A DNA stretch of 64,000 nucleotides. Origin: Pseudomonas alkylphenolica (GTDB lineage Bacteria; Pseudomonadota; Gammaproteobacteria; Pseudomonadales; Pseudomonadaceae). Under the pieces are notes generated by a model. It ran no database searches. It was given only the letters and a program-made list of their open reading frames with translations, and was not told the origin of the DNA. The translations under genes were made by a program, and so were the position numbers. Positions within the stretch are counted from its first letter, which is position 1, and each line of letters opens with the position of its first letter. Positions 8,999 through 17,802 of this stretch are shown one piece after another. Where the stretch lies: NCBI RefSeq assembly GCF_004025535.1, contig NZ_QJRG01000048.1, positions 600,651 through 664,650 on the forward strand, written 5' to 3'.

Positions 8999-9781
8999 AT
9001 GGCCAAGACACTGGCACTGCCCAAGGACCACCTGATCAAGCAGGCCCTTACACAAATGCAAGGCTCGCTTGCCGATAATACGTGGACTGCACGGGAAAAG
9101 CTGGCCCTGACCTGCCGAATTCTGTTCGACAACGGGCACGATTCCGGCCTGGCCGGCCAGATCAGCACCCGCGGACCAAAGCCTGGCACGTTCTATACCC
9201 AGCAACTGGGGCTGGGGTTCGATGAAATCACCGCCAGCAACCTGTTGCTGGTCAACGAAGACCTGGAGGTACTCGAAGGCCAGGGCATGCCCAACCCGGC
9301 CAACCGCTTCCACAGCTGGGTATACCGGGCGCGCCCGGACGTCAACTGCATCATCCATACCCACCCTACCCATGTCGCCGCGCTGTCAATGCTCGAGGTA
9401 CCGCTGCAGGTTTCGCACATGGACCTCTGCCCGCTGTACGAAGACTGCGCGTTTCTGGAAGCCTGGCCGGGCGTACCGGTCGGCAACGAAGAGGGTGAAA
9501 TCATCAGCGCTGCGCTGGGCGACAAGCGCGCCATCCTGCTCTCGCACCACGGCCAGCTGTCGACCGGGGCAAGCATCGAGGAAGCCTGTGTCATCGCCCA
9601 GTTGATCGAGCGTGCGGCCAAGTTGCAGTTGCTGGCCATGGCCGCCGGTACGGTGAAACCGATCGAGCCGGCACTGGGCCGTGAAGCCCATGACTGGATC
9701 GCCCGGCCGAAACGCCACAGCGCCGCCTTCAACTACTATGCGCGCCAGTGCCTGCGGGTGCATGCCGACTGCCTGAACTGA
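8999..9781 (+). CDS. Class II aldolase/adducin-family protein
   Basis: 260 residues covering the whole class II aldolase fold. The zinc site is recognisable: the HTHPTH segment near residue 120 gives two His ligands and LLSHHGQLS near 182 a third, with an acidic residue before it. The N-terminal GLAGQISTR segment corresponds to the phosphate or substrate loop, but lacks the typical GNxS form of fuculose-phosphate aldolase, so a non-phosphorylated substrate or decarboxylase-type reaction is possible. The gene starts 98 bp right of the twin dyads and is followed 37 bp later by the DapA-family gene, suggesting a two-gene catabolic operon controlled by the divergent XRE regulator. Confidence 0.82.
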   Translation: MAKTLALPKDHLIKQALTQMQGSLADNTWTAREKLALTCRILFDNGHDSGLAGQISTRGPKPGTFYTQQLGLGFDEITASNLLLVNEDLEVLEGQGMPNPANRFHSWVYRARPDVNCIIHTHPTHVAALSMLEVPLQVSHMDLCPLYEDCAFLEAWPGVPVGNEEGEIISAALGDKRAILLSHHGQLSTGASIEEACVIAQLIERAAKLQLLAMAAGTVKPIEPALGREAHDWIARPKRHSAAFNYYARQCLRVHADCLN

Positions 9782-9818
9782 TTGTTCACCCTTTTGCCTT
9801 ACTTGCGGAGTACGCTTC

Positions 9819-10721
9819 ATGACCACGAAATTTCACGGCATCATCGGCTACACCATCACCCCGTTCAGCAACGACGGCCAGCACCTTGACCTGCCGGCCC
9901 TGGGCCGGTCAATCGATCAACTGATCGCCGATGGCGTGCAGGCCATCGCACCGCTGGGCAGCACCGGCGAAGGCGCCTACCTGAGTGATCACGAGTGGGA
10001 ACAGGTCGCTGAATTCAGCCTGGCGCACATTGCCGGCAGAGTCCCGACCCTTGTCAGTGTCTCCGACCTGACCACGGCGGGCGCGATCCGCCGCGCGCGA
10101 TTCGCCCAGGCCCACGGTGCCGACGCCGTCATGGTCTTGCCGGCCGCCTACTGGAAGCTCAGCGAAGCAGAAATTCTCGAACACTACCGGGCCATCGGCG
10201 CCAGCATCGATGTGCCGATCATGCTCTACAACAACCCGGCCACCAGTGGCACGGACATGTCGGTGGAACTGATCCTGCGTATCGTGCGCGAGGTGGCCAA
10301 TGTCACCATGGTCAAGGAGAGCACAGGCGACATTCAGCGCATGCACAAGCTGCAATTACTCGGTGAAGGCCAGGTGCCGTTCTACAACGGCTGCAACCCC
10401 CTGGCCCTGGAAGCGTTCATCGCCGGCGCCAGTGGCTGGTGCACGGCGGCGGCCAACTTGATTCCCGAACTGAATCAGTCGCTTTACCAAGCCGTGCTCG
10501 CCAACGACCTGAGGACCGCCAAGGCGGTGTTCTACCGCCAATTGCCGTTGCTGGACTACATCCTCAAAGCGGGCCTGCCGGCCACCGTCAAGGCCGGGCT
10601 GGCACTGCGCGGCTTGCCTGTCGGCGAGCCGCGCCGCCCGGTATTTGCCCTGAACCCGGCCGGCACCGATCATTTGCGCCATCTGCTGGAGACCCTGCTA
10701 TCACCGGCTAGCCAGGCGTAA
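9819..10721 (+). CDS. Dihydrodipicolinate synthase (DapA)-family aldolase/lyase
   Basis: 300-residue TIM-barrel enzyme of the DapA/N-acetylneuraminate lyase family. The Schiff-base lysine is K166 in TMVKESTGD, the catalytic tyrosine Y137 in MLYNNPATSG, and the GSTGE loop (47-51) binds the alpha-keto carboxylate. It is unlikely to be the biosynthetic dapA, because it sits in a probable catabolic operon with a class II aldolase and an XRE-cupin regulator. A role in cleaving or dehydrating a 2-keto acid is likely. The ribosome site GCGGAG lies before the ATG. The last 21 bp overlap the end of the convergent AraC gene. Confidence 0.85.
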   Translation: MTTKFHGIIGYTITPFSNDGQHLDLPALGRSIDQLIADGVQAIAPLGSTGEGAYLSDHEWEQVAEFSLAHIAGRVPTLVSVSDLTTAGAIRRARFAQAHGADAVMVLPAAYWKLSEAEILEHYRAIGASIDVPIMLYNNPATSGTDMSVELILRIVREVANVTMVKESTGDIQRMHKLQLLGEGQVPFYNGCNPLALEAFIAGASGWCTAAANLIPELNQSLYQAVLANDLRTAKAVFYRQLPLLDYILKAGLPATVKAGLALRGLPVGEPRRPVFALNPAGTDHLRHLLETLLSPASQA

Positions 10722-11711
10722 GCGATAGCCGCCCGGACTTTCGCCGGTCCACTTCTTGAAGGCACGGTGAAACGCACTGGGTTCCTGGAACCCGGTGCGC
10801 TCGGCAATTTCGGCAATGCTCATGTCGGTTTCGCGCAGGCACTCGAAGGCGGTGGCGCGGCGCACCTCGTCCTTGATCTGCTGGTACGAGCGACCTTCGC
10901 GCTCCAGCTGCCGGCGAAAACTGCTGGGGGTCAAGCCCTGGCGCTCGGCCATGGCCACCAGCGTTGGCCACTGGCCCTGCTCGCGCTCACGCAAGTAGCG
11001 GTACACCTGGGCCACCTGGCCATTCTGATTGCGGTAGCGAATCACCAGCCATTGCGGCGCACTGCGCAAAAACGTCTTGAGCCCGGCCAGGTCCTGAATG
11101 ACCGGCAACTGCAGGTAATCGGCGGCAAACTCGATTTCGGTGATGCCCACACCCAACTGCAGGTTGGGGCCCCACAACAACGGGTCGTCATCCTGGCGCG
11201 CACGCAGGTCCGTCAAGGCCATGCGGTCGATCACCAGGCGCTGGCCACCCAGCCAGCACAACAGGCTGATGACCAGCGCCAGGAAAGTTTCTTCGGCATA
11301 AACCCGGGTCAGTGGATCGTCGATGCGCGACTTCACGCTGACCACCACCCTCGCCCCTTTGACCGTCAGGGTGGCACGTATATCACGCAAAAACAGGGCG
11401 AAATTACTCAGGCACTGGCGCAGCGCCTTGCCCAGGTTCGGCTCCTGAATCAGGCCGCGGCAGATCAGGGCAAAACTGCCGATGGGCATGCCATGGCTGT
11501 CGAGGTTGAAGAATTCATCATCCAGGTTCTGAATAAGCATCAGCCATAGCCGGGCAAACGCGCTCGCGGGCACCCGGACACCCGGGGTGTCGAGTACAGC
11601 CGGATCAATGCCCGCCTCGCACAGCAAGGCCGAAGCCCGCTGCGGCTGATCGCGCAGGGCATGCAACATGGAATGGACGAAATAGACCGCGACTGTATCG
11701 TTTTCCCGCAT
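10701..11711 (-). CDS. AraC-family regulator (arabinose-binding-like PF12625 type)
   Basis: 336 residues. The N-terminal 200 residues match the AraC-type sensor that begins with a helical segment and contains GVRVPASAFARLW and LGKALRQCLSNFALFL, the type seen in OruR/ArgR-like and lipid-metabolism regulators. The C-terminal DNA-binding domain has SIAEIAERTGFQEPSAFHRAFK (split here by its turn) and ends with GYR. It is divergent from the thiolase/HBD operon, with about 170 bp between, and is its most plausible regulator. The inducer is unknown, perhaps a short- or medium-chain acid. Confidence 0.88.
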   Translation of the reverse strand: MRENDTVAVYFVHSMLHALRDQPQRASALLCEAGIDPAVLDTPGVRVPASAFARLWLMLIQNLDDEFFNLDSHGMPIGSFALICRGLIQEPNLGKALRQCLSNFALFLRDIRATLTVKGARVVVSVKSRIDDPLTRVYAEETFLALVISLLCWLGGQRLVIDRMALTDLRARQDDDPLLWGPNLQLGVGITEIEFAADYLQLPVIQDLAGLKTFLRSAPQWLVIRYRNQNGQVAQVYRYLREREQGQWPTLVAMAERQGLTPSSFRRQLEREGRSYQQIKDEVRRATAFECLRETDMSIAEIAERTGFQEPSAFHRAFKKWTGESPGGYRLRLASR

Positions 11712-11880
11712 GGCGGATTCCGCAAGGGTATGGCAAAAAATACCAGCTTCAGTGAGCAGTTATGGCATAGGCCCGGTGAAAGGCTTTGCCTAGACTCGAT
11801 GGCAACCTGAACCTGGCGTGGCGTGCATTCTCTCAGAGCCTGCCACCGCCCCGCCATGCTTTCGCACAATGGAGTCGATC

Positions 11881-13065
11881 ATGAACACCCCGGAAATCTA
11901 CGTAGTCAGCGCAGTTCGCTCGGCCATCGGCAGTTTTGGTGGCGCCCTCAAGGACCTGCCCCTGGCAGACCTGGCCAGCAGCGTAACCCGCGCCGCCATC
12001 GAGCGCGCCGGCGTGGCACCTGAACAGATCGGCCATGTGGTCATGGGCACAGTCATTCCAACCGAGGCACGCGATGCCTACCTGGCGCGGGTCGCGGCAA
12101 TGAATGCCGGTATTCCCAAGGAAACCCCGGCCTTCAACGTCAACCGCCTCTGCGGTTCAGGCCTGCAGGCCATTGTCTCGGCAGCACAAAGCCTGCTGCT
12201 GGGTGAAGCCGAGGCGGTCATCGCCGCCGGTGCCGAGTCCATGAGCCGTGGCCCTTACCTGCTGCCTCAGGCACGTTGGGGTGCGCGCATGGGCGACCTC
12301 AAAGGGGTCGACTACATGCTGGGCGTGCTGCATGACCCCTTCGAAGGCTTCCACATGGGCATCACTGCCGAGAACGTTGCCGCACGCAATGGCATCACCC
12401 GCGAAATGCAGGACGAACTGGCGCTGGTCAGCCAGCAACGCGCCGCGCGGGCAATTGCCGAAGGCCGTTTCGACAGCCAGATCGTGCCTATCGAAATCCC
12501 GAGCCGCAAAGGCACTGTACGCTTTGACGTCGACGAGCACGTGCGTGGCAACGTGACCGCCGAACAGCTGGCCGGCATGAAACCCGCGTTCAAGAAAGAC
12601 GGCACCGTAACCGCCGGCAACGCCAGTGGCCTGAACGACGGCGCTGGCGCCCTGGTACTGGCCACCGGTGACTTCGTCAAACGCCACGGCCTCAAGCCCC
12701 TGGCCCGACTGGTGGCTTACGCTCACGCGGGCGTTGAACCCGAGCTGATGGGCCTGGGCCCGGTTCCGGCCACGCGCAAAGTGCTGGAAAAAGCCGGCCT
12801 GCAAGTCGCCGACCTGGACGTTATCGAGTCCAACGAAGCCTTTGCCGCACAAGCCTGCGCCGTATCCGGCGAGCTGGGTTTCGACCCGGAAAAGGTCAAC
12901 CCTAACGGTTCCGGCATTTCCCTGGGCCACCCGGTCGGTGCCACCGGCGCGATCATCGCCACCAAGGCAATCCACGAACTGCAACGCATCGAGGGCCGCT
13001 ACGCGCTGGCCACCATGTGCATCGGTGGCGGCCAGGGTATTGCCGTCGTCTTCGAACGCGTCTGA
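11881..13065 (+). CDS. Acetyl-CoA acetyltransferase (thiolase)
   Basis: 394 residues from the ATG at 11881, which has GGAG six bases upstream; an in-frame ATG at 11869 adds four residues and is less well placed. Thiolase landmarks are complete: the acyl-accepting Cys in NRLCGSGLQA near residue 88, NEAFAAQA near 320, GHPVGATGA with the catalytic His, and the second catalytic Cys in CIGGGQG near the end. It condenses or cleaves acetoacetyl-CoA. It is followed 15 bp later by 3-hydroxyacyl-CoA dehydrogenase, forming a short-chain 3-ketoacyl-CoA unit for butyrate/acetoacetate or related acid catabolism. Confidence 0.93.
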   Translation: MNTPEIYVVSAVRSAIGSFGGALKDLPLADLASSVTRAAIERAGVAPEQIGHVVMGTVIPTEARDAYLARVAAMNAGIPKETPAFNVNRLCGSGLQAIVSAAQSLLLGEAEAVIAAGAESMSRGPYLLPQARWGARMGDLKGVDYMLGVLHDPFEGFHMGITAENVAARNGITREMQDELALVSQQRAARAIAEGRFDSQIVPIEIPSRKGTVRFDVDEHVRGNVTAEQLAGMKPAFKKDGTVTAGNASGLNDGAGALVLATGDFVKRHGLKPLARLVAYAHAGVEPELMGLGPVPATRKVLEKAGLQVADLDVIESNEAFAAQACAVSGELGFDPEKVNPNGSGISLGHPVGATGAIIATKAIHELQRIEGRYALATMCIGGGQGIAVVFERV

Positions 13066-13080
13066 TCCAGGAGAACGACG

Positions 13081-13929
13081 GTGAGTATTCAGAACATTGC
13101 GGTAATCGGCGCAGGGACCATGGGCAACGGTATTGCCCAGGTCTGTGCGGTGGCCGGTTACCAGGTCACCCTGATTGACGTGTCCGACGCCGCCCTCGAG
13201 CGTGGCGTTGCCACCTTGCGCAAAAACCTTGATCGCCAGGTCAGCAAGCAGACCCTGGCCGCCACCGACGCCGAAGCGGCAGTGGCGCGCATCCGCACCA
13301 GCACCGACTATGCCCAGCTGCAATCGGCAGAACTGGTGATCGAGGCGGCCACCGAGAACCTTGAGCTCAAGCTGCGGATCCTTCAGCAGATTGCAGCCAA
13401 CGTCAGCGCGACGTGCGTGATTGCCACCAACACTTCGTCGTTGTCGATCACCGCGCTGGGCGCGGCAGTCAGCCAGCCTGAGCGCTTTATCGGTGTGCAC
13501 TTCTTCAACCCGGTGCCGATGATGGCCCTGGTCGAGATCATTCGCGGCCTGCAAACCAGCGATGCCACCTATGCCAAGGCCCTGGCACTGACCGAACAGG
13601 TCGGCAAGACGCCAATCACCGCAGGCAACCGTCCAGGCTTTGTGGTCAACCGCATCCTGGTGCCGATGATCAACGAAGCAGTGTTCGTACTGCAGGAAGG
13701 CCTGGCCAGTGCCGAAGATATCGACACCGGCATGCGCCTTGGCTGCAACCAGCCGATCGGCCCGCTGGCGCTGGCTGACCTGATTGGCCTGGACACCCTG
13801 CTGGCCATCATGGAAGCCTTCCACGACGGCTACAACGACAGCAAATACCGCCCTGCCCCTCTGCTCAAGGAAATGGTTGCCGCCGGCTACCTGGGGCGCA
13901 AGAGTGGTCGCGGCTTCCACACCTACTGA
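13081..13929 (+). CDS. 3-hydroxybutyryl-CoA dehydrogenase
   Basis: 282 residues, GTG start preceded by AGGAGAACGACG. The N-terminal Rossmann motif GAGTMGNGIA binds NAD. The family catalytic region contains NTSSLSIT and the H-F-F-N-P segment with the catalytic His near residue 138. NRPGFVVNRI leads into the helical dimerisation domain, and GRKSGRGFHTY closes the protein. It oxidises 3-hydroxyacyl-CoA to 3-ketoacyl-CoA for the thiolase encoded just upstream. It is a single-function, short form (no enoyl hydratase domain). Confidence 0.93.
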   Translation: MSIQNIAVIGAGTMGNGIAQVCAVAGYQVTLIDVSDAALERGVATLRKNLDRQVSKQTLAATDAEAAVARIRTSTDYAQLQSAELVIEAATENLELKLRILQQIAANVSATCVIATNTSSLSITALGAAVSQPERFIGVHFFNPVPMMALVEIIRGLQTSDATYAKALALTEQVGKTPITAGNRPGFVVNRILVPMINEAVFVLQEGLASAEDIDTGMRLGCNQPIGPLALADLIGLDTLLAIMEAFHDGYNDSKYRPAPLLKEMVAAGYLGRKSGRGFHTY

Positions 13930-13940
13930 GGAGCATGCCG

Positions 13941-14534
13941 ATGGACGCCGCTTTGCGCTGTGCGAACTTCGAAGAGCGGCGTGACAAAGCCATGGCGCTC
14001 TTCGCCGAGAAGGGTTTTGGCCAGGTCAGCATGCGAGAGCTGGCCAGCCATCTGGGCCTGTCTGCAGGGGCGTTGTACCACCATTTCCCGAGCAAGCAGG
14101 ACTGGCTGTACGACCTGATCGAAGAGTTGTACGAAGAGCTGCTGGCGGCCCTCAACCAGGGCCGTCGTGGCCATCAGCAGACCCTGGCCGAGGTGATCAG
14201 CGCGCATTGGGCGCTGCATGCCGAGCGCCCGTTGCAGTTTCGCCTGGCAGAACGCGACCAGTGCTGCCTGAGCCCTGATCAGCAAGCCCGTATCGGCCAG
14301 CTGCGTCAGCAGTATGAGGCCGCCCTGCTGCGCGTGATCGCCCCCAAGGCGACCCTGCGCGGCCCGGCGCTGGCAGCCACTGCCCATGTAATTGCCAACC
14401 TGCTCAACAGCCTGCCAAGCTGGTTGCAGGCGTCGCAACTGCCACAGGCTCAGGGCCTGGCCTTGATGGAAAGCATGGTGCTGGGCGGAATCGAGCGCAC
14501 CTTGCGCGGTGAAAGCCTGAATTCGATGGTGTAA
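13941..14534 (+). CDS. TetR-family transcriptional regulator
   Basis: 197 residues from the ATG at 13941. The GAGGAG ribosome site (13928-13933) overlaps the stop of the dehydrogenase gene and is only 1 nt from the other ATG at 13935 but 7 nt from 13941, so the latter is preferred. The N-terminal helix-turn-helix reads ALFAEKGFGQVSMRELA then GLSAGALYHHF. The rest is an all-helical ligand domain with no recognisable signature. It is last in the thiolase/HBD operon, so it may repress that operon in response to an acyl-CoA. Confidence 0.88.
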   Translation: MDAALRCANFEERRDKAMALFAEKGFGQVSMRELASHLGLSAGALYHHFPSKQDWLYDLIEELYEELLAALNQGRRGHQQTLAEVISAHWALHAERPLQFRLAERDQCCLSPDQQARIGQLRQQYEAALLRVIAPKATLRGPALAATAHVIANLLNSLPSWLQASQLPQAQGLALMESMVLGGIERTLRGESLNSMV

Positions 14535-14560
14535 ACCGGCTCAGCGTGATCGCAGCCCTG

Positions 14561-15919
14561 TCAGGGGTTGGGAAAAACGCTGCGCTGGCCGCTCTCATGC
14601 GGTCGGTTGACATAGAGCGCGGTAACCCCCTCCCTCACGGCACCGGCGACACTCCAGTCGCTGGACAAATGAATGTACCGTTCAAAGAGTAATGCCTCTT
14701 CTTCGGCATCGAGCCCGGCATCTGGCTGTTCGCCCGTTGCATAGGCCGTGAGCTTGGAGGCAATGGCCTGCAGCGCTGAAGGCACGGCGAAGCGCTGTTC
14801 ATCGAGCGCGATGAAAGGCACCCCGTGGTTAGCTGCCAGGGTATGCATGATGCGCAGGTACACCAGGGACAGATCGCCCGCTACCGTGCGCTCCCCGCGG
14901 ATATACGACAGCACCTGCTTTTTCGCGACACTACCGTGCGAGGGCACAAAGGGCAGGTCCGTAGACTCAGTGCGCACCTCAACCTTCACCTTGAACAGCT
15001 GCCAGTACGCCTGGTTGCGCGCGTACTGCGCCAGCACCTCCCGGTGTGAGCGGGCCTCTTCATTACTGAGGGTGCGCGCCTCGACACTGCTGACCGGACG
15101 GCTGAGCAACAGTTGTTCGTGGACCTGCGGCGAGTAGCCGCCACCCACATCGGCGTGAGCGCCCGGCACGACGATATCTTCGAAGGCCTGGGTCAGCGGA
15201 AAGTTCTTGCGGTGCTCGTCGCGGGCCACCAGGTGCACGATTTTTCTCGCAATCGCTGGCCGCAAGCCCAGCTCCAGGTCGCCGTAGTCGACATTCGCAG
15301 GGCTGAAGTTGCCCTCCAGCACGGAAACGATCGCCGCCACAGTGTCAAACAGTCCAATGAAGTTGATAGCCAGGCACGACGACCAGTCCAGGCCATGTAG
15401 TTGCCGGCTCGCGTGCGCCGGCCAGCGCTTAGCCAACCGGCTGGCTGCGCCCTTGTCGATATCATTGGCAAAGTGCCGCGCGGCTGCCGCACCACGGCTG
15501 AAGCCGAAGATATCCAGTTCGATTTTCTGAATAGCGGCGGCCGGATTCATCTGGCACCAGTGGCCGATCGCTTCGATGATCGCTACCGGAGCCTGTTGCG
15601 CGCGCGCCAGGACGCCCGCCCCATACCTTCCGGTCACTTTGCTCAGAAGCGAGTCTGACGCACCGGCAACGGTGCCTATGCCATCGATATAGATGCTCAG
15701 GCTGACACTGGTTTGCCCGCTCGCCAGAGGCGTTGATGCCTGATGCCGATACAGTTCATACAGCCTGGCGACGTTGCTCAAGGCCGTCCCATCATTGAGG
15801 CTGTTGAGTCGGTTGTTGCCGGTGCCATCAAAAAACACACCGATACGCAGGGTAACGTTGCGCTTGCCATCAACTTCCGTGTTGACGACGGGGCCTTGCT
15901 TTCCTTCGATGTCACGCAT
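14561..15919 (-). CDS. DUF2235 alpha/beta hydrolase, Tle1-like phospholipase effector candidate
   Basis: 452 residues. The N-terminal RIGVFFDGTGNN strand, the GFSRGAAAAR nucleophile elbow (Ser near residue 144), GLFDTVAA and PGAHADVGGGY with its catalytic His are the hallmarks of DUF2235, the domain of Tle1-type type VI secretion phospholipases. There is a good AGGGAG ribosome site 7 nt before the ATG. No VgrG, PAAR, Hcp, chaperone or obvious immunity lipoprotein is adjacent: one side is TetR and the other a kinase. It may be an orphan T6SS effector or a cytoplasmic lipase-like enzyme. It has no signal peptide or membrane helix. Confidence 0.82.
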   Translation of the reverse strand: MRDIEGKQGPVVNTEVDGKRNVTLRIGVFFDGTGNNRLNSLNDGTALSNVARLYELYRHQASTPLASGQTSVSLSIYIDGIGTVAGASDSLLSKVTGRYGAGVLARAQQAPVAIIEAIGHWCQMNPAAAIQKIELDIFGFSRGAAAARHFANDIDKGAASRLAKRWPAHASRQLHGLDWSSCLAINFIGLFDTVAAIVSVLEGNFSPANVDYGDLELGLRPAIARKIVHLVARDEHRKNFPLTQAFEDIVVPGAHADVGGGYSPQVHEQLLLSRPVSSVEARTLSNEEARSHREVLAQYARNQAYWQLFKVKVEVRTESTDLPFVPSHGSVAKKQVLSYIRGERTVAGDLSLVYLRIMHTLAANHGVPFIALDEQRFAVPSALQAIASKLTAYATGEQPDAGLDAEEEALLFERYIHLSSDWSVAGAVREGVTALYVNRPHESGQRSVFPNP

Positions 15920-16036
15920 GTGCCTACTCCCTGAGGCAGTCAGTCATGCGCCATCGAAACGTTTGTGCGCCGTGCTGAACATCAGCCAACGGCAGCAAAG
16001 CGGGCGGGATTTATCCTCAGTTGCGGGTAAAAACGT

Positions 16037-17233
16037 CTAAGCTCCAACGCCCTCCAGCGGCAAACGTACAGTAAATGCCGCGCCCTGGCCTTCGGCACTC
16101 TGCACATCAATCCGGCCGCCATGGGCCAGCACGATCTGCTCGGAGATATACAACCCCAACCCCAACCCGACATTGCCCTGGTTCGCGTCCACCCGCTCAA
16201 ACTGTTGAAAGATGCGTTGCTGGTTCTGCTCGCTGATGCCGATCCCCTGATCGCGCACTTCGATGCAGGCCTGTCGCTGCTGCTCGAAGGTGCGAACCCG
16301 GACCGGGCGCTTGCCCCCATAGCGCAAGGCATTGGTCAGCAGATTCGCCACCACCTGTTCGATCCTGAAGGCGTCCCAGACACCGATCAAAGGCACCTGG
16401 TCAACGATTTCGATGGACGTCTCGGCAGCCGCCGCCTGGGCAGCGAGGTTCTCGATCAAGCCGGCAACCAGTTGCGTCAGGTCGAACTGGCTGGGCCGGA
16501 TCGACAGCTTGCCGGTGCGAATCCGCGACACATCGAGGATGTCCTCGATCAGGCGGATCAGGCTGTTGATCTGGCGCTCGTCGCGCTCGACCATGGCGCG
16601 CATCTTGTCCAGGGTAAAGGCATCGGCGTTGTCGCGGGCCAGGTGCAGCTTGCGCAACTGGGTCTCCAGGATCAGGCCATTCAGTGGTGTACGCACTTCA
16701 TGCGACACAATCGACATGAAGTCATCACGCATGCGCACCGCATGTTCCAGTTCTCCCCGCGTGACCTGCAACTGGCTGAGCAATTTCTCCTGCTCGGCGC
16801 GGCTACGCTCCAGGGCCTCCAGTTGTTCGCCCAGTGCTTTGCGCTGCCGGAACAGGTCGACAAACACTGCAACCTTGCTTTTCACTGCATGGTTGTCGAG
16901 CGGCTTGTGCAGAAAATCGACGGCGCCACTCTCATAGCCTTTGAAGGCGTAGTTCATTTCACGCCCGGCGGCGCTGACAAACACGATGGGGATGTTCTTG
17001 GTCTTCTCGGTACCACGCATCAGCTCGGCCAGTTCAAAGCCGTTCATGCCCGGCATCTGCACATCGAGAATGGCCAGGGCAAACTCATGTTCGAGCAACA
17101 ACGACAGCGCCTGATCTGCCGACTGGGCCTGGTACACCTCACGGTCACTGCCCTTGACCAGCGCCTCCAGTGCCAGCAGGTTTTCCGGCAGGTCGTCGAC
17201 GATCAGCAGTTTGGCCAGGATTTGGCTTAGCAT
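16037..17233 (-). CDS. Response regulator-histidine kinase hybrid (REC-HisKA-HATPase)
   Basis: 398 residues, soluble. The N-terminal receiver domain (1-125) has LLIVDD, the phospho-acceptor Asp in AILDVQMPGMNG and the K in LHKPLD. A coiled coil (about 130-165) leads to the HisKA domain with the SHEVRTPLNG phospho-His box near 178, and then a HATPase_c domain with N-box NLLTNALRYG, DQGIGIS and GLGLGLYIS. Receiver-first kinases of this type are usually driven by phosphotransfer from another kinase, here most simply the 1156-residue hybrid kinase at the head of the operon. The coding start overlaps the CheB stop by 7 bp. Confidence 0.93.
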   Translation of the reverse strand: MLSQILAKLLIVDDLPENLLALEALVKGSDREVYQAQSADQALSLLLEHEFALAILDVQMPGMNGFELAELMRGTEKTKNIPIVFVSAAGREMNYAFKGYESGAVDFLHKPLDNHAVKSKVAVFVDLFRQRKALGEQLEALERSRAEQEKLLSQLQVTRGELEHAVRMRDDFMSIVSHEVRTPLNGLILETQLRKLHLARDNADAFTLDKMRAMVERDERQINSLIRLIEDILDVSRIRTGKLSIRPSQFDLTQLVAGLIENLAAQAAAAETSIEIVDQVPLIGVWDAFRIEQVVANLLTNALRYGGKRPVRVRTFEQQRQACIEVRDQGIGISEQNQQRIFQQFERVDANQGNVGLGLGLYISEQIVLAHGGRIDVQSAEGQGAAFTVRLPLEGVGA

Positions 17234-17802
17234 GCAGGGAGCTCCAGCTTGGCGAGCAATAGCTCGATGCCGCTCAGCGGCAAAAGATAATCAGGTCGGT
17301 GCAGGGCCAGCGCGGCATTGGGCATGATGGCAACCTGCGCATCGTGTGGGTCCTGGACGATGGTCTGGCCGCCCAGTTGCTTGATGCGTGCAAGCCCCCT
17401 GGCACCGTCTTCGTTGGCACCTGTCAGCAGCACCCCAAGCAGCGCCGGCCCGTAGGCATCGGCGGCGGACTCAAAAAGAATGTCGATTGACGGCCGGGAG
17501 AAAAACACCTGCTCCTCCTGGCTAAGGGAAAAGCTGCGGTCCGTTTCTACCGACAAGTGATAACCGGGGCCGGCAAAATAGATCATCCCCGGGGCGATGG
17601 GCTGTTTGTCCTGCGCCTCGCATACCGGGCGGCCGAGCCTGCGGCTGAACACCTCGGCCAACTGGCTGTGGCGGTCATCGGGCAAGTGCAGCACACACAC
17701 CAGCGGGGTCCGGAAGTCCACTGGCAAGGCATGAAACAACCCCAGCAGCGCCTTGACGCCACCGGCCGAAGCCCCCAGGACAATTGCCTCGATGCCGTTC
17801 AT
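17227..17802 (-). CDS. CheB-type protein-glutamate methylesterase domain protein
   Basis: 191 residues from the ATG at 17802, whose ATGA overlaps the CheR stop; the frame's longer upstream extension lies inside cheR and is rejected. It is a stand-alone CheB_methylest domain without a receiver. The catalytic Ser lies in GASAGGV near residue 12, the His in LHLPDD near 40 and the Asp in GANEDGARG near 133. In chemotaxis systems CheB removes methyl groups from receptors, but no receptor or CheA is in this operon. The CheR/CheB pair probably modifies the kinase or an unlinked receptor; the target is unknown. Confidence 0.9.
   Translation of the reverse strand: MNGIEAIVLGASAGGVKALLGLFHALPVDFRTPLVCVLHLPDDRHSQLAEVFSRRLGRPVCEAQDKQPIAPGMIYFAGPGYHLSVETDRSFSLSQEEQVFFSRPSIDILFESAADAYGPALLGVLLTGANEDGARGLARIKQLGGQTIVQDPHDAQVAIMPNAALALHRPDYLLPLSGIELLLAKLELPAC

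Noticed and set aside
12157..13920. Long minus-strand open frame of 587 codons opposite the thiolase and dehydrogenase genes
   Set aside because: Its translation is Gln/His/Gly-rich with no recognisable domain. It is the GC-skew shadow of two well-defined genes.
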